Positions 1 through 8,779 of a DNA stretch of 64,000 nt are shown piece by piece; the first letter of the stretch is position 1, and every line of letters begins with the position of its first letter. The notes under the pieces are model-generated. The model worked only from the letters and a program-made list of their open reading frames with translations. It ran no database searches and was not told the origin of the DNA. Origin of the DNA: Thalassocella blandensis. GTDB taxonomy: Bacteria; Pseudomonadota; Gammaproteobacteria; Pseudomonadales; Cellvibrionaceae. The translations under genes and the position numbers were made by a program. Where the stretch lies: NCBI GenBank assembly GCA_902141825.1, contig CABFPG010000003.1:62001-126000 (forward strand), written 5' to 3'.

Positions 1-68
1 GGTGGACTTGGGTTTGCTTGACCAGCTGACACTTGCAGCTTGATGTAAGCTTCTATTTTCTTAGCCAT
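1..68 (-). CDS. rplK: Ribosomal protein L11 (5' part only)
   Basis: Only the first 22 codons lie in the window; the gene runs off the left edge. The start ATG is at 66-68 on the minus strand and the product begins MAKKIEAYIKLQVSAGQANP, the typical N-terminus of L11, which with L10/L12 forms the GTPase-associated centre of the 50S subunit. It follows nusG as in the conserved secE-nusG-rplKAJL order. Identification rests on this N-terminus and on gene order, which agree well. Confidence 0.93.
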   Translation of the reverse strand, partial: MAKKIEAYIKLQVSAGQANPSP

Positions 69-190
69 TACTCTATACCCCTTTGGTTGCTGGGTGATTA
101 ACGCCTCCAAACTGCGGCAAAACAGTTTTTCTCAGGCTCCCCTTCTCACTAAAATCGTGCACTTTCGCAACAATCTAATAATGAGACGTG

Positions 191-223
191 AAAAGCCCTC
201 CTCCAGACTTGGCTGGAAGAAGG
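191..223 (-). terminator. Hairpin between nusG and rplK
   Basis: On the minus strand an 11-bp stem (213-223 with 196-206, including some G-U pairs) with a 6-nt loop is followed by GC then TTTT. It resembles an intrinsic terminator or attenuator at the end of secE-nusG, upstream of the ribosomal protein genes. The short T run suggests partial termination. Confidence 0.5.
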
Positions 224-250
224 CAAAATCGTCAATTTTGGCAAAAAATC

Positions 251-784
251 TTACGTTTTTTCTACCTGGCTGAACTCCAACTCAACAGGAGTTGAACGTC
301 CAAAAATCAGAACCGCTACTTGCAATCGGCTCTTTTCATAATTTACTTCTTCTACAACACCATTAAAGTCGTTAAATGGCCCGTCAATAACGCGTACCAT
401 TTCGCCCGGTTCAAACAGTGTTTTTGGTGTAGGCTTGTCAACAGAATCATCAACACGCTGAAGAATTAACTCTGCTTCTTTGTCAGTAATAGGCGCCGGT
501 TTATCAGCTTTACCACCGATAAAGCCCATTACTCGTGGTGTTTCTTTTACCAAGTGCCATGCGTCGTCATTTAGCTCCATTTGAACTAATACATAGCCAG
601 GGAAAAATTTACGCTCTGACTTACGTTTTTGACCGCCACGCATCTCGACAACTTCTTCGGTAGGCACTAATACCTCACCGAAATGATCCTGCATACCAGC
701 TAGTTCGATGCGCTCTTTCAACGCAGTCGCAACTTTTTTCTCATAACCTGAATATGCGTGTACTACGTACCAGCGTTTTGCCAC
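251..784 (-). CDS. nusG: Transcription termination/antitermination factor NusG
   Basis: The 177-residue product has the usual length for NusG. The N-terminal NGN domain (about residues 1-115, opening [16 protein letters not shown]) binds the RNA polymerase clamp. The C-terminal KOW domain (about 125-177, with [16 protein letters not shown]) contacts Rho or ribosomal protein S10. NusG suppresses pausing and couples transcription to translation or Rho termination. It lies 12 bp downstream of secE in the same direction, the classic secE-nusG operon. No odd features. Confidence 0.98.
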   Translation of the reverse strand: MAKRWYVVHAYSGYEKKVATALKERIELAGMQDHFGEVLVPTEEVVEMRGGQKRKSERKFFPGYVLVQMELNDDAWHLVKETPRVMGFIGGKADKPAPITDKEAELILQRVDDSVDKPTPKTLFEPGEMVRVIDGPFNDFNGVVEEVNYEKSRLQVAVLIFGRSTPVELEFSQVEKT

Positions 785-796
785 AATAATGATCCT

Positions 797-1168
797 CTAG
801 CCGATGATCTTGGAAGCAATAAACCCAAACAGGCTGTCCAGCCCCCAAAGTATTACTGCTGCAATAATTACGACTACGACTACAACTAAGGTCGTTTGAA
901 TAGTTTCTTGCGAGGTTGGCCATACAACTTTGCGAATTTCAACCTGAGAAGCTTTGAGTAATTCCCAAAACGCATTCCCTTTGGCTGTTTTAACCGCAAC
1001 AAAACATGCAGCTATGCCCAGAATTAACAAGCCTATGACACGGTAAAGGATAGGAAATTCCGCAGCATATAATGTATTAGCAACCGCACCACCAATTACC
1101 AGGGCTACGACCACCAACCACTTCAATCCATCTAACTGGAAATCCGCTGCTTCAGCTTTTGCATTCAT
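797..1168 (-). CDS. secE: Preprotein translocase subunit SecE
   Basis: This is a small inner-membrane protein with three hydrophobic segments; the C-terminal part contains VEIRKVVWPTSQET, the conserved SecE amphipathic motif, followed by the essential last transmembrane helix. SecE clamps SecY in the SecYEG channel. The open frame extends upstream into tRNA-Trp, so I place the start at the ATG at 1166-1168 (MNAKAEAADF, 123 residues). An in-frame ATG at 1178-1180 (MRLNMNAK, 127 residues) is the alternative. It is followed by nusG and preceded by tRNA-Trp. Confidence 0.93.
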   Translation of the reverse strand: MNAKAEAADFQLDGLKWLVVVALVIGGAVANTLYAAEFPILYRVIGLLILGIAACFVAVKTAKGNAFWELLKASQVEIRKVVWPTSQETIQTTLVVVVVVIIAAVILWGLDSLFGFIASKIIG

Positions 1169-1249
1169 ATTTAGTCTCATTTCACCGCCAGCGTGGCACC
1201 AATAATAAAATTGGTATCTAGCGGTTTTTAGCACTATAAAACATAAAAA

Positions 1250-1325
1250 TGGCAGGCCAGGAGGGACTCGAACCCCCAACTTTCGGTTTTGGAGACCGAC
1301 GCTCTACCAATTGAACTACTGGCCT
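1250..1325 (-). tRNA. trpT: tRNA-Trp (CCA anticodon)
   Basis: A 76-nt cloverleaf on the minus strand starts AGGCCAG and ends CTGGCCT-G-CCA, with an encoded CCA. The anticodon loop reads CTCCAAA, giving CCA (Trp). It sits between tuf and secE, as in many non-enteric gammaproteobacteria. Confidence 0.97.
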
Positions 1326-1423
1326 AGAACGTAAGCACTTCTGTAATGCTAATGCAGATGCGCTTCTTACTCTTACTAACGCTTACACTTTCTTTTTTTG
1401 CTATTTTCCATCAAGGGAAATGC

Positions 1424-1453
1424 AAAAAGGTTGGCGCGTAACTCGCCAACCTT
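1424..1453 (-). terminator. Intrinsic terminator after tuf
   Basis: On the minus strand a perfect 10-bp stem (AAGGTTGGCG at 1453-1444 pairing with 1436-1427) with a 7-nt loop is followed by TTT. It lies 20 bp past the tuf stop codon and would separate tuf from tRNA-Trp/secE. Confidence 0.8.
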
Positions 1454-1472
1454 AACATTTAAAATCGTTTGA

Positions 1473-2696
1473 TTATTCTACGATTTTAGAAACAACACCC
1501 GCGCCTACTGTACGACCGCCTTCACGGATCGCAAAACGCAGACCTTCATCCATCGCGATTGGACAGATCAGGGTAACGCTCATTTGGATGTTGTCACCAG
1601 GCATTACCATTTCTACGCCTTCTGGAAGCTCACAAGCACCAGTTACGTCAGTTGTACGGAAGTAGAACTGTGGACGGTAGCCTTTGAAGAATGGCGTATG
1701 ACGACCACCTTCATCTTTAGACAATACGTAAACTTCGCCTTCGAACTTAGTGTGAGGAGTGATAGATCCTACGTGAGCCAATACTTGACCACGCTCTACA
1801 TCTTCACGCTTAGTACCACGCAAAAGAACACCAACATTCTCACCAGCACGGCCTTCATCTAGCAACTTACGGAACATCTCAACGCCGGTAACAGTTGTTT
1901 TAGTAGTATCTTTGATACCAACGATCTCAACTTCTTCACCAACTTTAACAATACCGCGCTCAACACGACCAGTAACAACAGTACCACGACCTTGGATCGA
2001 GAATACGTCTTCGATTGGCATGATGAACTTACCGTCAATCGCACGCTCTGGCTCTGGGATGTACTCATCCAAAGTTTCAACCAGCTTCTTAACAGCAGAA
2101 GTACCTAATTCATTGTCGTCTTCGCCGTTCAACGCCATCAATGCAGAACCTGCAATGATTGGAGTGTCGTCGCCAGGGAATTCGTAAGTGTCTAGCAACT
2201 CACGCAGTTCCATTTCAACCAGCTCCAACATTTCATTGTATTCATCTGAACCAACACCGCCACAGTCTTCTGCAAGCAGGTCAGCTTTGTTCAAGAATAC
2301 CACGATGTAAGGTACACCTACCTGACGTGACAACAAGATGTGCTCACGAGTTTGTGGCATAGGACCATCAGTTGCACCACATACCAAGATCGCGCCGTCC
2401 ATCTGTGCAGCACCAGTGATCATGTTTTTTACGTAGTCGGCGTGCCCTGGGCAGTCAACGTGCGCGTAGTGACGAATTGGTGAATCGTATTCAACGTGAG
2501 AAGTTGCAATTGTAATACCACGCTCACGCTCTTCTGGCGCATTATCGATACCGTCAAATGCAACTGCTGCACCACCCCAAACTTCCGCACATACGCGAGT
2601 CAAGGCAGCTGTTAAAGTAGTTTTACCATGGTCAACGTGACCAATTGTGCCTACGTTTACATGGGGTTTGCTTCGTTCAAATTTTTCCTTTGCCAT
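1473..2696 (-). CDS. tuf: Elongation factor Tu
   Basis: The 407-residue GTPase delivers aminoacyl-tRNA to the ribosome. The P-loop GHVDHGKT is at residues 19-26, with DCPGHAD (switch II) and NKAD (guanine specificity) further on, followed by the two beta-barrel domains. It is about 13 residues longer than the E. coli protein, with the extra length in the G domain around [13 protein letters not shown] and GEDDNELG. It lies directly behind four tRNA genes, the tufB arrangement, and is probably co-transcribed with them. A second tuf copy may exist elsewhere but cannot be judged from here. Confidence 0.98.
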   Translation of the reverse strand: MAKEKFERSKPHVNVGTIGHVDHGKTTLTAALTRVCAEVWGGAAVAFDGIDNAPEERERGITIATSHVEYDSPIRHYAHVDCPGHADYVKNMITGAAQMDGAILVCGATDGPMPQTREHILLSRQVGVPYIVVFLNKADLLAEDCGGVGSDEYNEMLELVEMELRELLDTYEFPGDDTPIIAGSALMALNGEDDNELGTSAVKKLVETLDEYIPEPERAIDGKFIMPIEDVFSIQGRGTVVTGRVERGIVKVGEEVEIVGIKDTTKTTVTGVEMFRKLLDEGRAGENVGVLLRGTKREDVERGQVLAHVGSITPHTKFEGEVYVLSKDEGGRHTPFFKGYRPQFYFRTTDVTGACELPEGVEMVMPGDNIQMSVTLICPIAMDEGLRFAIREGGRTVGAGVVSKIVE

Positions 2697-2848
2697 TGCG
2701 ACGGTCTCCTCGATTGGGACTTTTCACGATTTCAAATTAACAATGCTGGGAATAGTAGCAACTACTATTCCCAGCGCTTTTCACTAAGCCGCCATAAGCT
2801 TTTTCTATTATCAGATTAATAGAGGAAGCTTTAGCAACTTCTTTAATA

Positions 2849-2924
<76 letters not shown>

Positions 2925-3017
2925 GCAAACTCAGCCTCAAGCGACTTGCTTGCTGCCAGCAGCGGTCGGCCTACTGCTTAAAGTTCACCAAGGTTTACAC
3001 CTCGCATGAAAACAGTT

Positions 3018-3091
<74 letters not shown>

Positions 3092-3395
3092 GATAGATCT
3101 GCCTGACATTTCGATAATAACCAATGTTATATTTGGCAGATAATTAGATGACCTTGAAGGACTATCTAGTTATTAAAATCTTGCGGCAAGCATATTGCCT
3201 ACCTAATAACAAAGCTTGACATTAACCAAGTAAAACAAACTTCGTTTTTTAGCCCGTCACCATGAACACAACGAATATGTTCGTGTAATTTGGAAAGCGA
3301 TGGCAGTCTACGATCTTGTCGTTCAAACCTTCACATCATCTTTCTGGGCTTTTGATCCAGACCCTGAAAACAGCGACCTCGATCTTTATATAAAA
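3092..3395. other. Spacer inside the tRNA cluster (304 bp)
   Basis: This is a long spacer between tRNA-Gly and tRNA-Tyr. I see no reading frame, tRNA or clear terminator in it. It is presumably transcribed and removed during processing of the tRNA-tuf precursor. Confidence 0.5.
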
Positions 3396-3479
3396 TGGTG
3401 CAGGGGGGTGGATTCGAACCACCGAAGCTTGCGCGTCAGATTTACAGTCTGATCCCTTTGGCCACTCGGGAACCCCTGC
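3396..3479 (-). tRNA. tyrU: tRNA-Tyr (GTA anticodon)
   Basis: 84 nt on the minus strand, a class II tRNA with a long variable arm. Acceptor GCAGGGG pairs with CCCCTGC and the CCA is encoded. The anticodon loop contains CTGTAAA, giving GTA. Confidence 0.97.
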
Positions 3480-3593
3480 GAATTTTATTGCCTTATCAAT
3501 CACATAGAACCGATTGTTAAAGCCTTCGCTCAATCAAGCCTGATATTTTGGCTTGTTAAAAAAGCCGGCTTGCGGCCGACTTTCCGAAAAAAA

Positions 3594-3669
3594 TGGAGCT
3601 GGTGAGAGGAGTTGAACCCCCGACCGGCTGATTACAAGTCAGCTGCTCTACCAACTGAGCTACACCAGC
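3594..3669 (-). tRNA. thrU: tRNA-Thr (TGT anticodon)
   Basis: 76 nt on the minus strand; acceptor GCTGGTG pairs with CACCAGC and the CCA is encoded. The anticodon loop CTTGTAA gives TGT. It is the first gene of the tRNA-tuf transcript. Confidence 0.97.
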
Positions 3670-3711
3670 TCTCTGCCACTAAAAAGAACCTGTCTCTCAA
3701 GTGGAGGCGGG

Positions 3712-3740
3712 ATTCTAGTGAAAGTTTTACTGAGACGCAA
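3712..3740 (-). promoter_or_regulatory. Promoter of the tRNA-tuf operon
   Basis: On the minus strand TTGCGT (3740-3735) and TAGAAT (3717-3712) are separated by 17 bp, and the -10 is followed by a GC-rich discriminator (CCCGCC), the hallmark of stringently controlled stable-RNA promoters. The first tRNA begins about 40 bp downstream. The -35 lies inside the 3' end of the SPOR gene. Assigned by eye. Confidence 0.6.
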
Positions 3741-4491
3741 CATCTAAACAGTAATTTTGTCTCCGTTCGAGCATATTTATTCCTTTGAGTAGGTTTTCCC
3801 ACGTATATTTGCTCATTTTTGCACCTTCTCCCTGGTTTAGCATGACCCAGATCTCTCTATAAGACCTTTCGATCTCTTTAAGCTGAGGCTCCAATCCAAC
3901 TGCTGACATTTCCTTCAATCGAGCATCTGCTAACCCTTTTTGGCTAAACATGCCCAAAGAAATTCCATTTTCCAATTCGCCCTTAGGTATGACATAACTG
4001 TCCACACCCTTCGCTTGCAGCTCACTTAATCGCCGAAGCGCTTCTTTTCGGTTTCGCAAAGGCTTCAAATACACCCAATATCCAGTGCCCGATGGCAGCT
4101 CAATCTCCTTAACTCCACCGGAAACCTCTACCCCTTTTAGCTTCTCTATAAATTCTTCCGCCTTTTCCATATCGCCAAACGGTCCAACCAATTCACACAG
4201 AGGCTTGCCATCGTGCCGTTTTACCGGCTCAGGTTCAGGAGCGTTCACCGCCGGACTAGGTTTTACACCTACCGCCTCATTCCGATATTCACTGCTATAA
4301 AGGTTGGTTACCCGAGCCTCTTTGTTAGCAGGGCTCAACTCTTCCAGCAAAACAAGCTCGGGAATATTTTCATAGGGGTTTGCAGAGGGTCGCTTGGGAG
4401 CGGGAGCAACCTGCTCATTGGACTTCATAATCGCTCCCCAGCCGAAAGCAATTACATTAAAAAACAACAAAGCAAAAAAAATCCCACGCAT
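3727..4491 (-). CDS. SPOR-domain envelope protein
   Basis: This 254-residue protein has one N-terminal membrane anchor (residues 1-20) followed by a Pro/Glu-rich linker. The C-terminal SPOR-like region (about 95-225) contains CELVGPFGDMEKAEEFIEKL and GYWVYLKPLRNRKEALRRL. SPOR domains bind denuded peptidoglycan glycan strands, often at the septum. It is the gene after coaX, the same order found in Pseudomonas, where such a protein sits between coaX and the tRNA-tuf cluster. Its precise role is unknown. The gap to coaX is about 200 bp, so it may have its own promoter. Confidence 0.85.
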   Translation of the reverse strand: MRGIFFALLFFNVIAFGWGAIMKSNEQVAPAPKRPSANPYENIPELVLLEELSPANKEARVTNLYSSEYRNEAVGVKPSPAVNAPEPEPVKRHDGKPLCELVGPFGDMEKAEEFIEKLKGVEVSGGVKEIELPSGTGYWVYLKPLRNRKEALRRLSELQAKGVDSYVIPKGELENGISLGMFSQKGLADARLKEMSAVGLEPQLKEIERSYREIWVMLNQGEGAKMSKYTWENLLKGINMLERRQNYCLDVASQ

Positions 4492-4696
4492 AAATCAATC
4501 AATAGTATTTGAGAAGTGATATTTAATATAACCAAAAGTATAACGGTTAATCAGTCCACTGCGTGACGAATTCTTATACCGCGCCACCCTGGCTAAGACA
4601 TTTATTTAACAGGCACCCTAAAAACTCTAGGAGACAACCCCGGGATTCAATGTTTGTGCAGTAGCGTCCCATTCTTTCTTTTGCTCCACTGGCCAC

Positions 4697-5563
4697 TTAT
4701 TCTTCGCCAATTAAAAGCGCATTGCGATAGCACAAAAGACCTTCAAAGATTAAAAAAGGCTCAACAATCACCTTTTGAGATGCATAAGATGCCGCAAGCG
4801 CCGCATCGCCACCCGTTACAATGAACAAGAAATTTGGATATTTCTGTTCAACCTCCCGCACAAAACCGGCCAACATAGCTGCCAGGCCATGCTCCACACA
4901 AGGCATTGTATCGCGCTGAGGCGCCCATTGCTGAGGCACACTCAAGTTTACCGGCTTAACTCTGGCCGTTTTATCAAACAACGCCTTTTCCATCAAACCC
5001 AAGCCAGGAGCAATCAAACCACCCGCATGCTCTCCATCTACAGAAACGTAGTCCGCAGTCAGGGCGCTGCCCGCATCTAACACTACACAGCCGCTTCGAT
5101 ATTTATTCCAAGCCCCCAAAAATGCCAGCCAACGATCCACTCCCAGGTTTTGCAGTTGTTGATATGCCGCTGTCACGCCAGCACAATGCAAAAGAACCCT
5201 GGCAAAGTGCACACTGACGCCGACCTCCAACTTACACGCTTGCTCGAGTGCTAACTGCACCCGCTCCTCAGTGACTGAAGACACCAGAATCTGTGTAATA
5301 CGTAAAGAAGACGCATTGGACAACTCTCTCGGCAGTTCACTCGGCAGTTCACTCAGTAACTCTCTCAGCAGCTCTCCCAACAACCCCCTCAGAACACTGA
5401 CTGCGGGCACAGAAGAGACGGAAGCAGATTCATGCGCCGACGCGTCTGGATACAACTCGCTTTTTGACCACACTCCAAAAGCATAGGGCTTTTGAGGTGC
5501 ATCCACCTCGTATACCGCCCACTTCCAGCGAGTATTTCCCAAATCAAAACACAAAATCATCAC
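4697..5563 (-). CDS. coaX: Type III pantothenate kinase
   Basis: It phosphorylates pantothenate in the first step of coenzyme A synthesis. The N-terminal DLGNTRWKWAVYE is the phosphate-binding motif of the ASKHA fold; GVDRWLAFLGAW and VVLDAGSALTADYV are family signatures, and GGLIAPGL follows. At 288 residues it is longer than most members (about 240-260). The excess is a Leu/Glu-rich stretch encoded by degenerate 12-bp repeats (5319-5390). Its start overlaps the birA stop by 4 bp (ATGA), showing translational coupling. Confidence 0.95.
   Translation of the reverse strand: MMILCFDLGNTRWKWAVYEVDAPQKPYAFGVWSKSELYPDASAHESASVSSVPAVSVLRGLLGELLRELLSELPSELPRELSNASSLRITQILVSSVTEERVQLALEQACKLEVGVSVHFARVLLHCAGVTAAYQQLQNLGVDRWLAFLGAWNKYRSGCVVLDAGSALTADYVSVDGEHAGGLIAPGLGLMEKALFDKTARVKPVNLSVPQQWAPQRDTMPCVEHGLAAMLAGFVREVEQKYPNFLFIVTGGDAALAASYASQKVIVEPFLIFEGLLCYRNALLIGEE
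5319..5390. repeat. Degenerate 12-bp tandem repeat inside coaX
   Basis: Six consecutive 12-bp units; two adjacent ones are identical (ggcagttcactc at 5331 and 5343) and the others differ at a few positions. On the coding strand they give the four-residue periods ELLR, ELLS, ELPS, ELPR, ELSN. The expansion is in frame. Confidence 0.8.
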
Positions 5564-6549
5564 GCCGGCCTCATACTTATTTCACCACCGACAAACACCT
5601 GCTCACCAGTCTCCGTTGAAATTCGCAATGCTCCATTCTCCTCAACCCCCAGCAGAACACCCTGCTGAGTTCGCGCTCCCATGGATAAGGTGATCGGCTC
5701 ACCCATATATGCAGCATGCTGTTGCCATTGTTCACGATAAGCCTTAAAGCGGCGGCTCTCGAAATCTTTCAACAACCCCACCAAGTGATCAATTAAACTG
5801 GCCGCAAGCGCGTTGCGCGAAGGCAGACTTTCTCCGGCAATGGTTTTTAAATCAATCCATGGCTGGTCAATCTGGCTGGCCTCAGCGCTACTCATTGCGA
5901 CATTCAACCCAAGCCCAACAACAACGCCACATCGACCACTGACATCGCCAGAGATCTCCAACAAAACCCCACCAAGCTTTTTTCCCTGGTACAGCACATC
6001 GTTTGGCCATTTAAGCGAAAGGCCATGTACACCCGACTGCTGAAGCGCCGACACTATTGCCACCCCAACCGCCAAACTCAACCCTTCTATTGCCGCAATC
6101 CCCTGTTCAAACTGCCAGGAAAGCGACATATAAATATTTTTGGCAAAAGGGCTTTGCCAGGTTCGCCCACGACGTCCTCGCCCAGCTGTCTGCATCTCGG
6201 CCAGACATATATGTGCACCAGTAAAAGCATCAGTGTCGTAGGCCTGCAGCAAATAAGAGTTAGTTGAATCCAGCTCCGTTTTTACCTCAATCAATGCAAC
6301 ATCTTGTAGACGCTCGATCGGCACAGCGTCTTGGATAACGGCCTGATCCAGCAAACTTAAACCGCCGGGAATGCAGTAACCCTTCCCTTTTACGCTTTCA
6401 ACAACCACACCAACCTGCTTTAAGCTGGAAAGAGTCTTCCATACGGCTGCGCGGCTTATCCCCAAAATTCCACCAAGCGTTTCACCAGAGTGGTAGCGAC
6501 CATCCGCCATCACGTGCAGGAGGGTCATTAGCGTAGAATTAATCTGCAT
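5560..6549 (-). CDS. birA: Biotin--protein ligase / biotin operon repressor
   Basis: A bifunctional BirA-type protein: an N-terminal winged helix-turn-helix (residues about 5-60, GGILGISRAAVWKTLSSL) for biotin operon control, then the ligase domain with the biotinyl-AMP loop GRGRRGRTW and the LKWPNDVLYQGKKLGG motif. It activates biotin and attaches it to acetyl-CoA carboxylase. I start at the ATG at 6547-6549 (MQINSTLMTL, 329 residues); the frame can be extended to a TTG at 6582 inside alr, which is less likely. It sits between alr and coaX, apparently as one operon. Confidence 0.94.
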   Translation of the reverse strand: MQINSTLMTLLHVMADGRYHSGETLGGILGISRAAVWKTLSSLKQVGVVVESVKGKGYCIPGGLSLLDQAVIQDAVPIERLQDVALIEVKTELDSTNSYLLQAYDTDAFTGAHICLAEMQTAGRGRRGRTWQSPFAKNIYMSLSWQFEQGIAAIEGLSLAVGVAIVSALQQSGVHGLSLKWPNDVLYQGKKLGGVLLEISGDVSGRCGVVVGLGLNVAMSSAEASQIDQPWIDLKTIAGESLPSRNALAASLIDHLVGLLKDFESRRFKAYREQWQQHAAYMGEPITLSMGARTQQGVLLGVEENGALRISTETGEQVFVGGEISMRPA

Positions 6550-6566
6550 AAACTTATGAGCGCACT

Positions 6567-7670
6567 TTAGTCGATATAACAACGTTGATAGCGCGATCCG
6601 AAAGATGTCAGTATTTCGTAACTGATCGTTTCTGCGGCATCGGCCAACTCATCAATGGAAACATGCTCACCGAGCAACTCGATTGCATCCCCTTCTTTTA
6701 ACTGCTGAGCTGCGGGGGAATCCGTCACATCGAACATGGTTGAATCCATTGACACCCGCCCGACAATGGGCACCTTACACCCCGCCAGCCACCCCCAGCC
6801 TTTATTGCTTAAGCTACGCATAATACCGTCAGCATACCCACCAGCGACTATCGCGATTTTTCGCGGTCCCGTAAAACTACACGTCGCCCCATAGCCCACA
6901 TATTCTCCAGCCGGCAAATCGCGCACTTGGATCACGGGAAGCTGCAAGCCCACCACTGGCTGCATAGGATTTTTTGCCAACCCTGGATTTCCACCATAGA
7001 GCGAAATACCGGGGCGAACCAAATCACTCTGCGCTTTTGCGCCTAGAAAAACCCCGGCAGAATTGGCCAGACTGGTTTTTACTGGCACCCCCTGTTCGCG
7101 CAAGCGTTCGGTCATATGATAAAAACGCTGTACCTGAACATCATTCAACTCGTGCCCCGGCTCATCCGCACACGCAAAGTGGCTCATCAGCCAACGGACA
7201 TTCGCCCGCTTCAGTAGCGGTATTTCCTGTTGCAAGGCTTCAAATTCTGCAGGCTCAAGCCCCAACCGTCCCATTCCGGTATTCACTTTTAATGCTGCTT
7301 CGGCACAACTGCCTTCATCCACACAGTCAGCCCATCGACGCAACATGGCAACGGAAACAATCACAGGGATGATATTGCGAGATATGAATTCACTTTCGGC
7401 TCCAGCTATACAGCCAGCCAATACAAATATTCGCGCATCGCGACCGACCAGCGACTGCAACTGAATTGCCTCTTTTAAATTTGCGACGAAGAAATCCCGG
7501 CAGCCCGCCTGATAGATTTTTGGCGCTACACGCTCCACTCCCAAACCATAGGCATTGGCTTTCACCACCGCGCCGCATGCCGTTTGCTCGCCCAACTGCG
7601 CCTGAATGAATTTCCAGTTTGTTGCAATCGCATGCAAATCTACAGAGAGCTCTCCCGTTGGATATGCCAT
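6567..7670 (-). CDS. alr: Alanine racemase
   Basis: A PLP enzyme of 367 residues that interconverts L- and D-alanine for peptidoglycan. The PLP lysine is K37 in AVVKANAYGLG, and the second catalytic base is the tyrosine of GYGATCSF in the C-terminal beta domain. The residues around GRVSMDSTMFD are conserved. It is the first gene of the alr-birA-coaX run (17 bp to birA). It could in principle be the catabolic paralogue DadX, but there is no dadA neighbour and the company of birA/coaX favours Alr. Confidence 0.95.
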   Translation of the reverse strand: MAYPTGELSVDLHAIATNWKFIQAQLGEQTACGAVVKANAYGLGVERVAPKIYQAGCRDFFVANLKEAIQLQSLVGRDARIFVLAGCIAGAESEFISRNIIPVIVSVAMLRRWADCVDEGSCAEAALKVNTGMGRLGLEPAEFEALQQEIPLLKRANVRWLMSHFACADEPGHELNDVQVQRFYHMTERLREQGVPVKTSLANSAGVFLGAKAQSDLVRPGISLYGGNPGLAKNPMQPVVGLQLPVIQVRDLPAGEYVGYGATCSFTGPRKIAIVAGGYADGIMRSLSNKGWGWLAGCKVPIVGRVSMDSTMFDVTDSPAAQQLKEGDAIELLGEHVSIDELADAAETISYEILTSFGSRYQRCYID

Positions 7671-7925
7671 ATAAGCCGCCTATTCACCTTCTTCATATTG
7701 TCTCGTTAAACACGTATAACGCAGAATTCAAGCATACCAACATAAAACCAACCACCTCTAAATACGTGAAGCGAGTGGAAGTGTTGCGGCTTGAATACAG
7801 CTACGACATGCTTAAGTCTAATGGAATTGTTTTCGACTTGCAGAGCTTATTTGAAGTTCGATTTTGTAAAATAATCGCGGTTGGATGGTGCGAGAGATCA
7901 GCGTTTAAAACAGAAATAAGCAGCA

Positions 7926-8672
7926 TTAAGACAGCTGAGCCAATACTTCGGCAGAAATCTCAGCGTTGGTATATACCGCCTGAACATCATCCAGGTCTTC
8001 CAGCATATCCACCAATGCCAGCGTTTTTTCCGCATCCTCTATCGTATCAATAGGGACGGATGTCGCTGGCACCATGGCGATTTCAGAATTAGCAGGCTGC
8101 AAGCCCTCTTCTATCATCGCATCTTTCACCGGCAAATAATCTTCAAAAGCGGTGCTAATCTCGATAGATCCATCATCGTTAGTTTGTATATCTTCGGCAC
8201 CAGCTTCAAGACAGACCTCCATAAGCCGCTCTTCATTTACCGCAGACTCAAAATACAACTGCCCTTTTCGTTCAAACAGGTAAGCCACCGAGCCATCCGT
8301 TCCCAGATTACCGCCTCGTTTAGTAAAGGCATGGCGCACTTCCGATACCGTCCGGTTACGGTTATCTGTCAAACACTCCACCAACACTGCGACACCACCG
8401 ACTCCGTAACCTTCATAGGTAATTTCATCATAATTACTGTCATCGCCACCCCCCGCTCCGCGAGCGACGGCTTTATCTATCGTATCGCGCTTCATATTCG
8501 CACTTAGCGCTTTATCGATAACGGCACGCAACTTGGGATTATCATCCGGGTTACCACCCGCTTTTGCAGCAACGGTTAACTCACGAATAATTTTAGTGAA
8601 AATCTTCGCCCGCTTGGCATCTTGTGCCGCCTTTCGATGTCTTGTATTAGCCCATTTACTGTGGCCAGCCAT
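7926..8672 (-). CDS. yebC: YebC/PmpR-family protein
   Basis: The 248-residue product begins [20 protein letters not shown], the signature of the YebC family. Members are described as transcriptional regulators (PmpR) and, for some, as factors that relieve ribosome stalling at proline stretches. The open frame extends to 8753, but the conserved Met at 8670-8672, with AGG about 10 bp before it, is the real start. It follows aspS. In many gammaproteobacteria ruvC comes next; here a 255-bp gap and alr follow instead. Confidence 0.95.
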   Translation of the reverse strand: MAGHSKWANTRHRKAAQDAKRAKIFTKIIRELTVAAKAGGNPDDNPKLRAVIDKALSANMKRDTIDKAVARGAGGGDDSNYDEITYEGYGVGGVAVLVECLTDNRNRTVSEVRHAFTKRGGNLGTDGSVAYLFERKGQLYFESAVNEERLMEVCLEAGAEDIQTNDDGSIEISTAFEDYLPVKDAMIEEGLQPANSEIAMVPATSVPIDTIEDAEKTLALVDMLEDLDDVQAVYTNAEISAEVLAQLS

Positions 8673-8779
8673 AAGGAAGTACCTGTGTTGCGAGAAATTG
8701 ATTCTCCAAAGTTTTTTGAGAATATTGGAGATTTGGCATTGAGACGCGGGCAATAAATGATATTGCCCGCTTGAGGAAA

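Noticed and set aside
5331..5390. coaX as pseudogene because of the repeat
   Set aside because: The repeat is in frame and all catalytic motifs before and after it are intact.
7619..8053. 144-codon plus-strand frame between alr and yebC
   Set aside because: Its ends are antisense to alr and yebC and the middle has no recognisable protein sequence.
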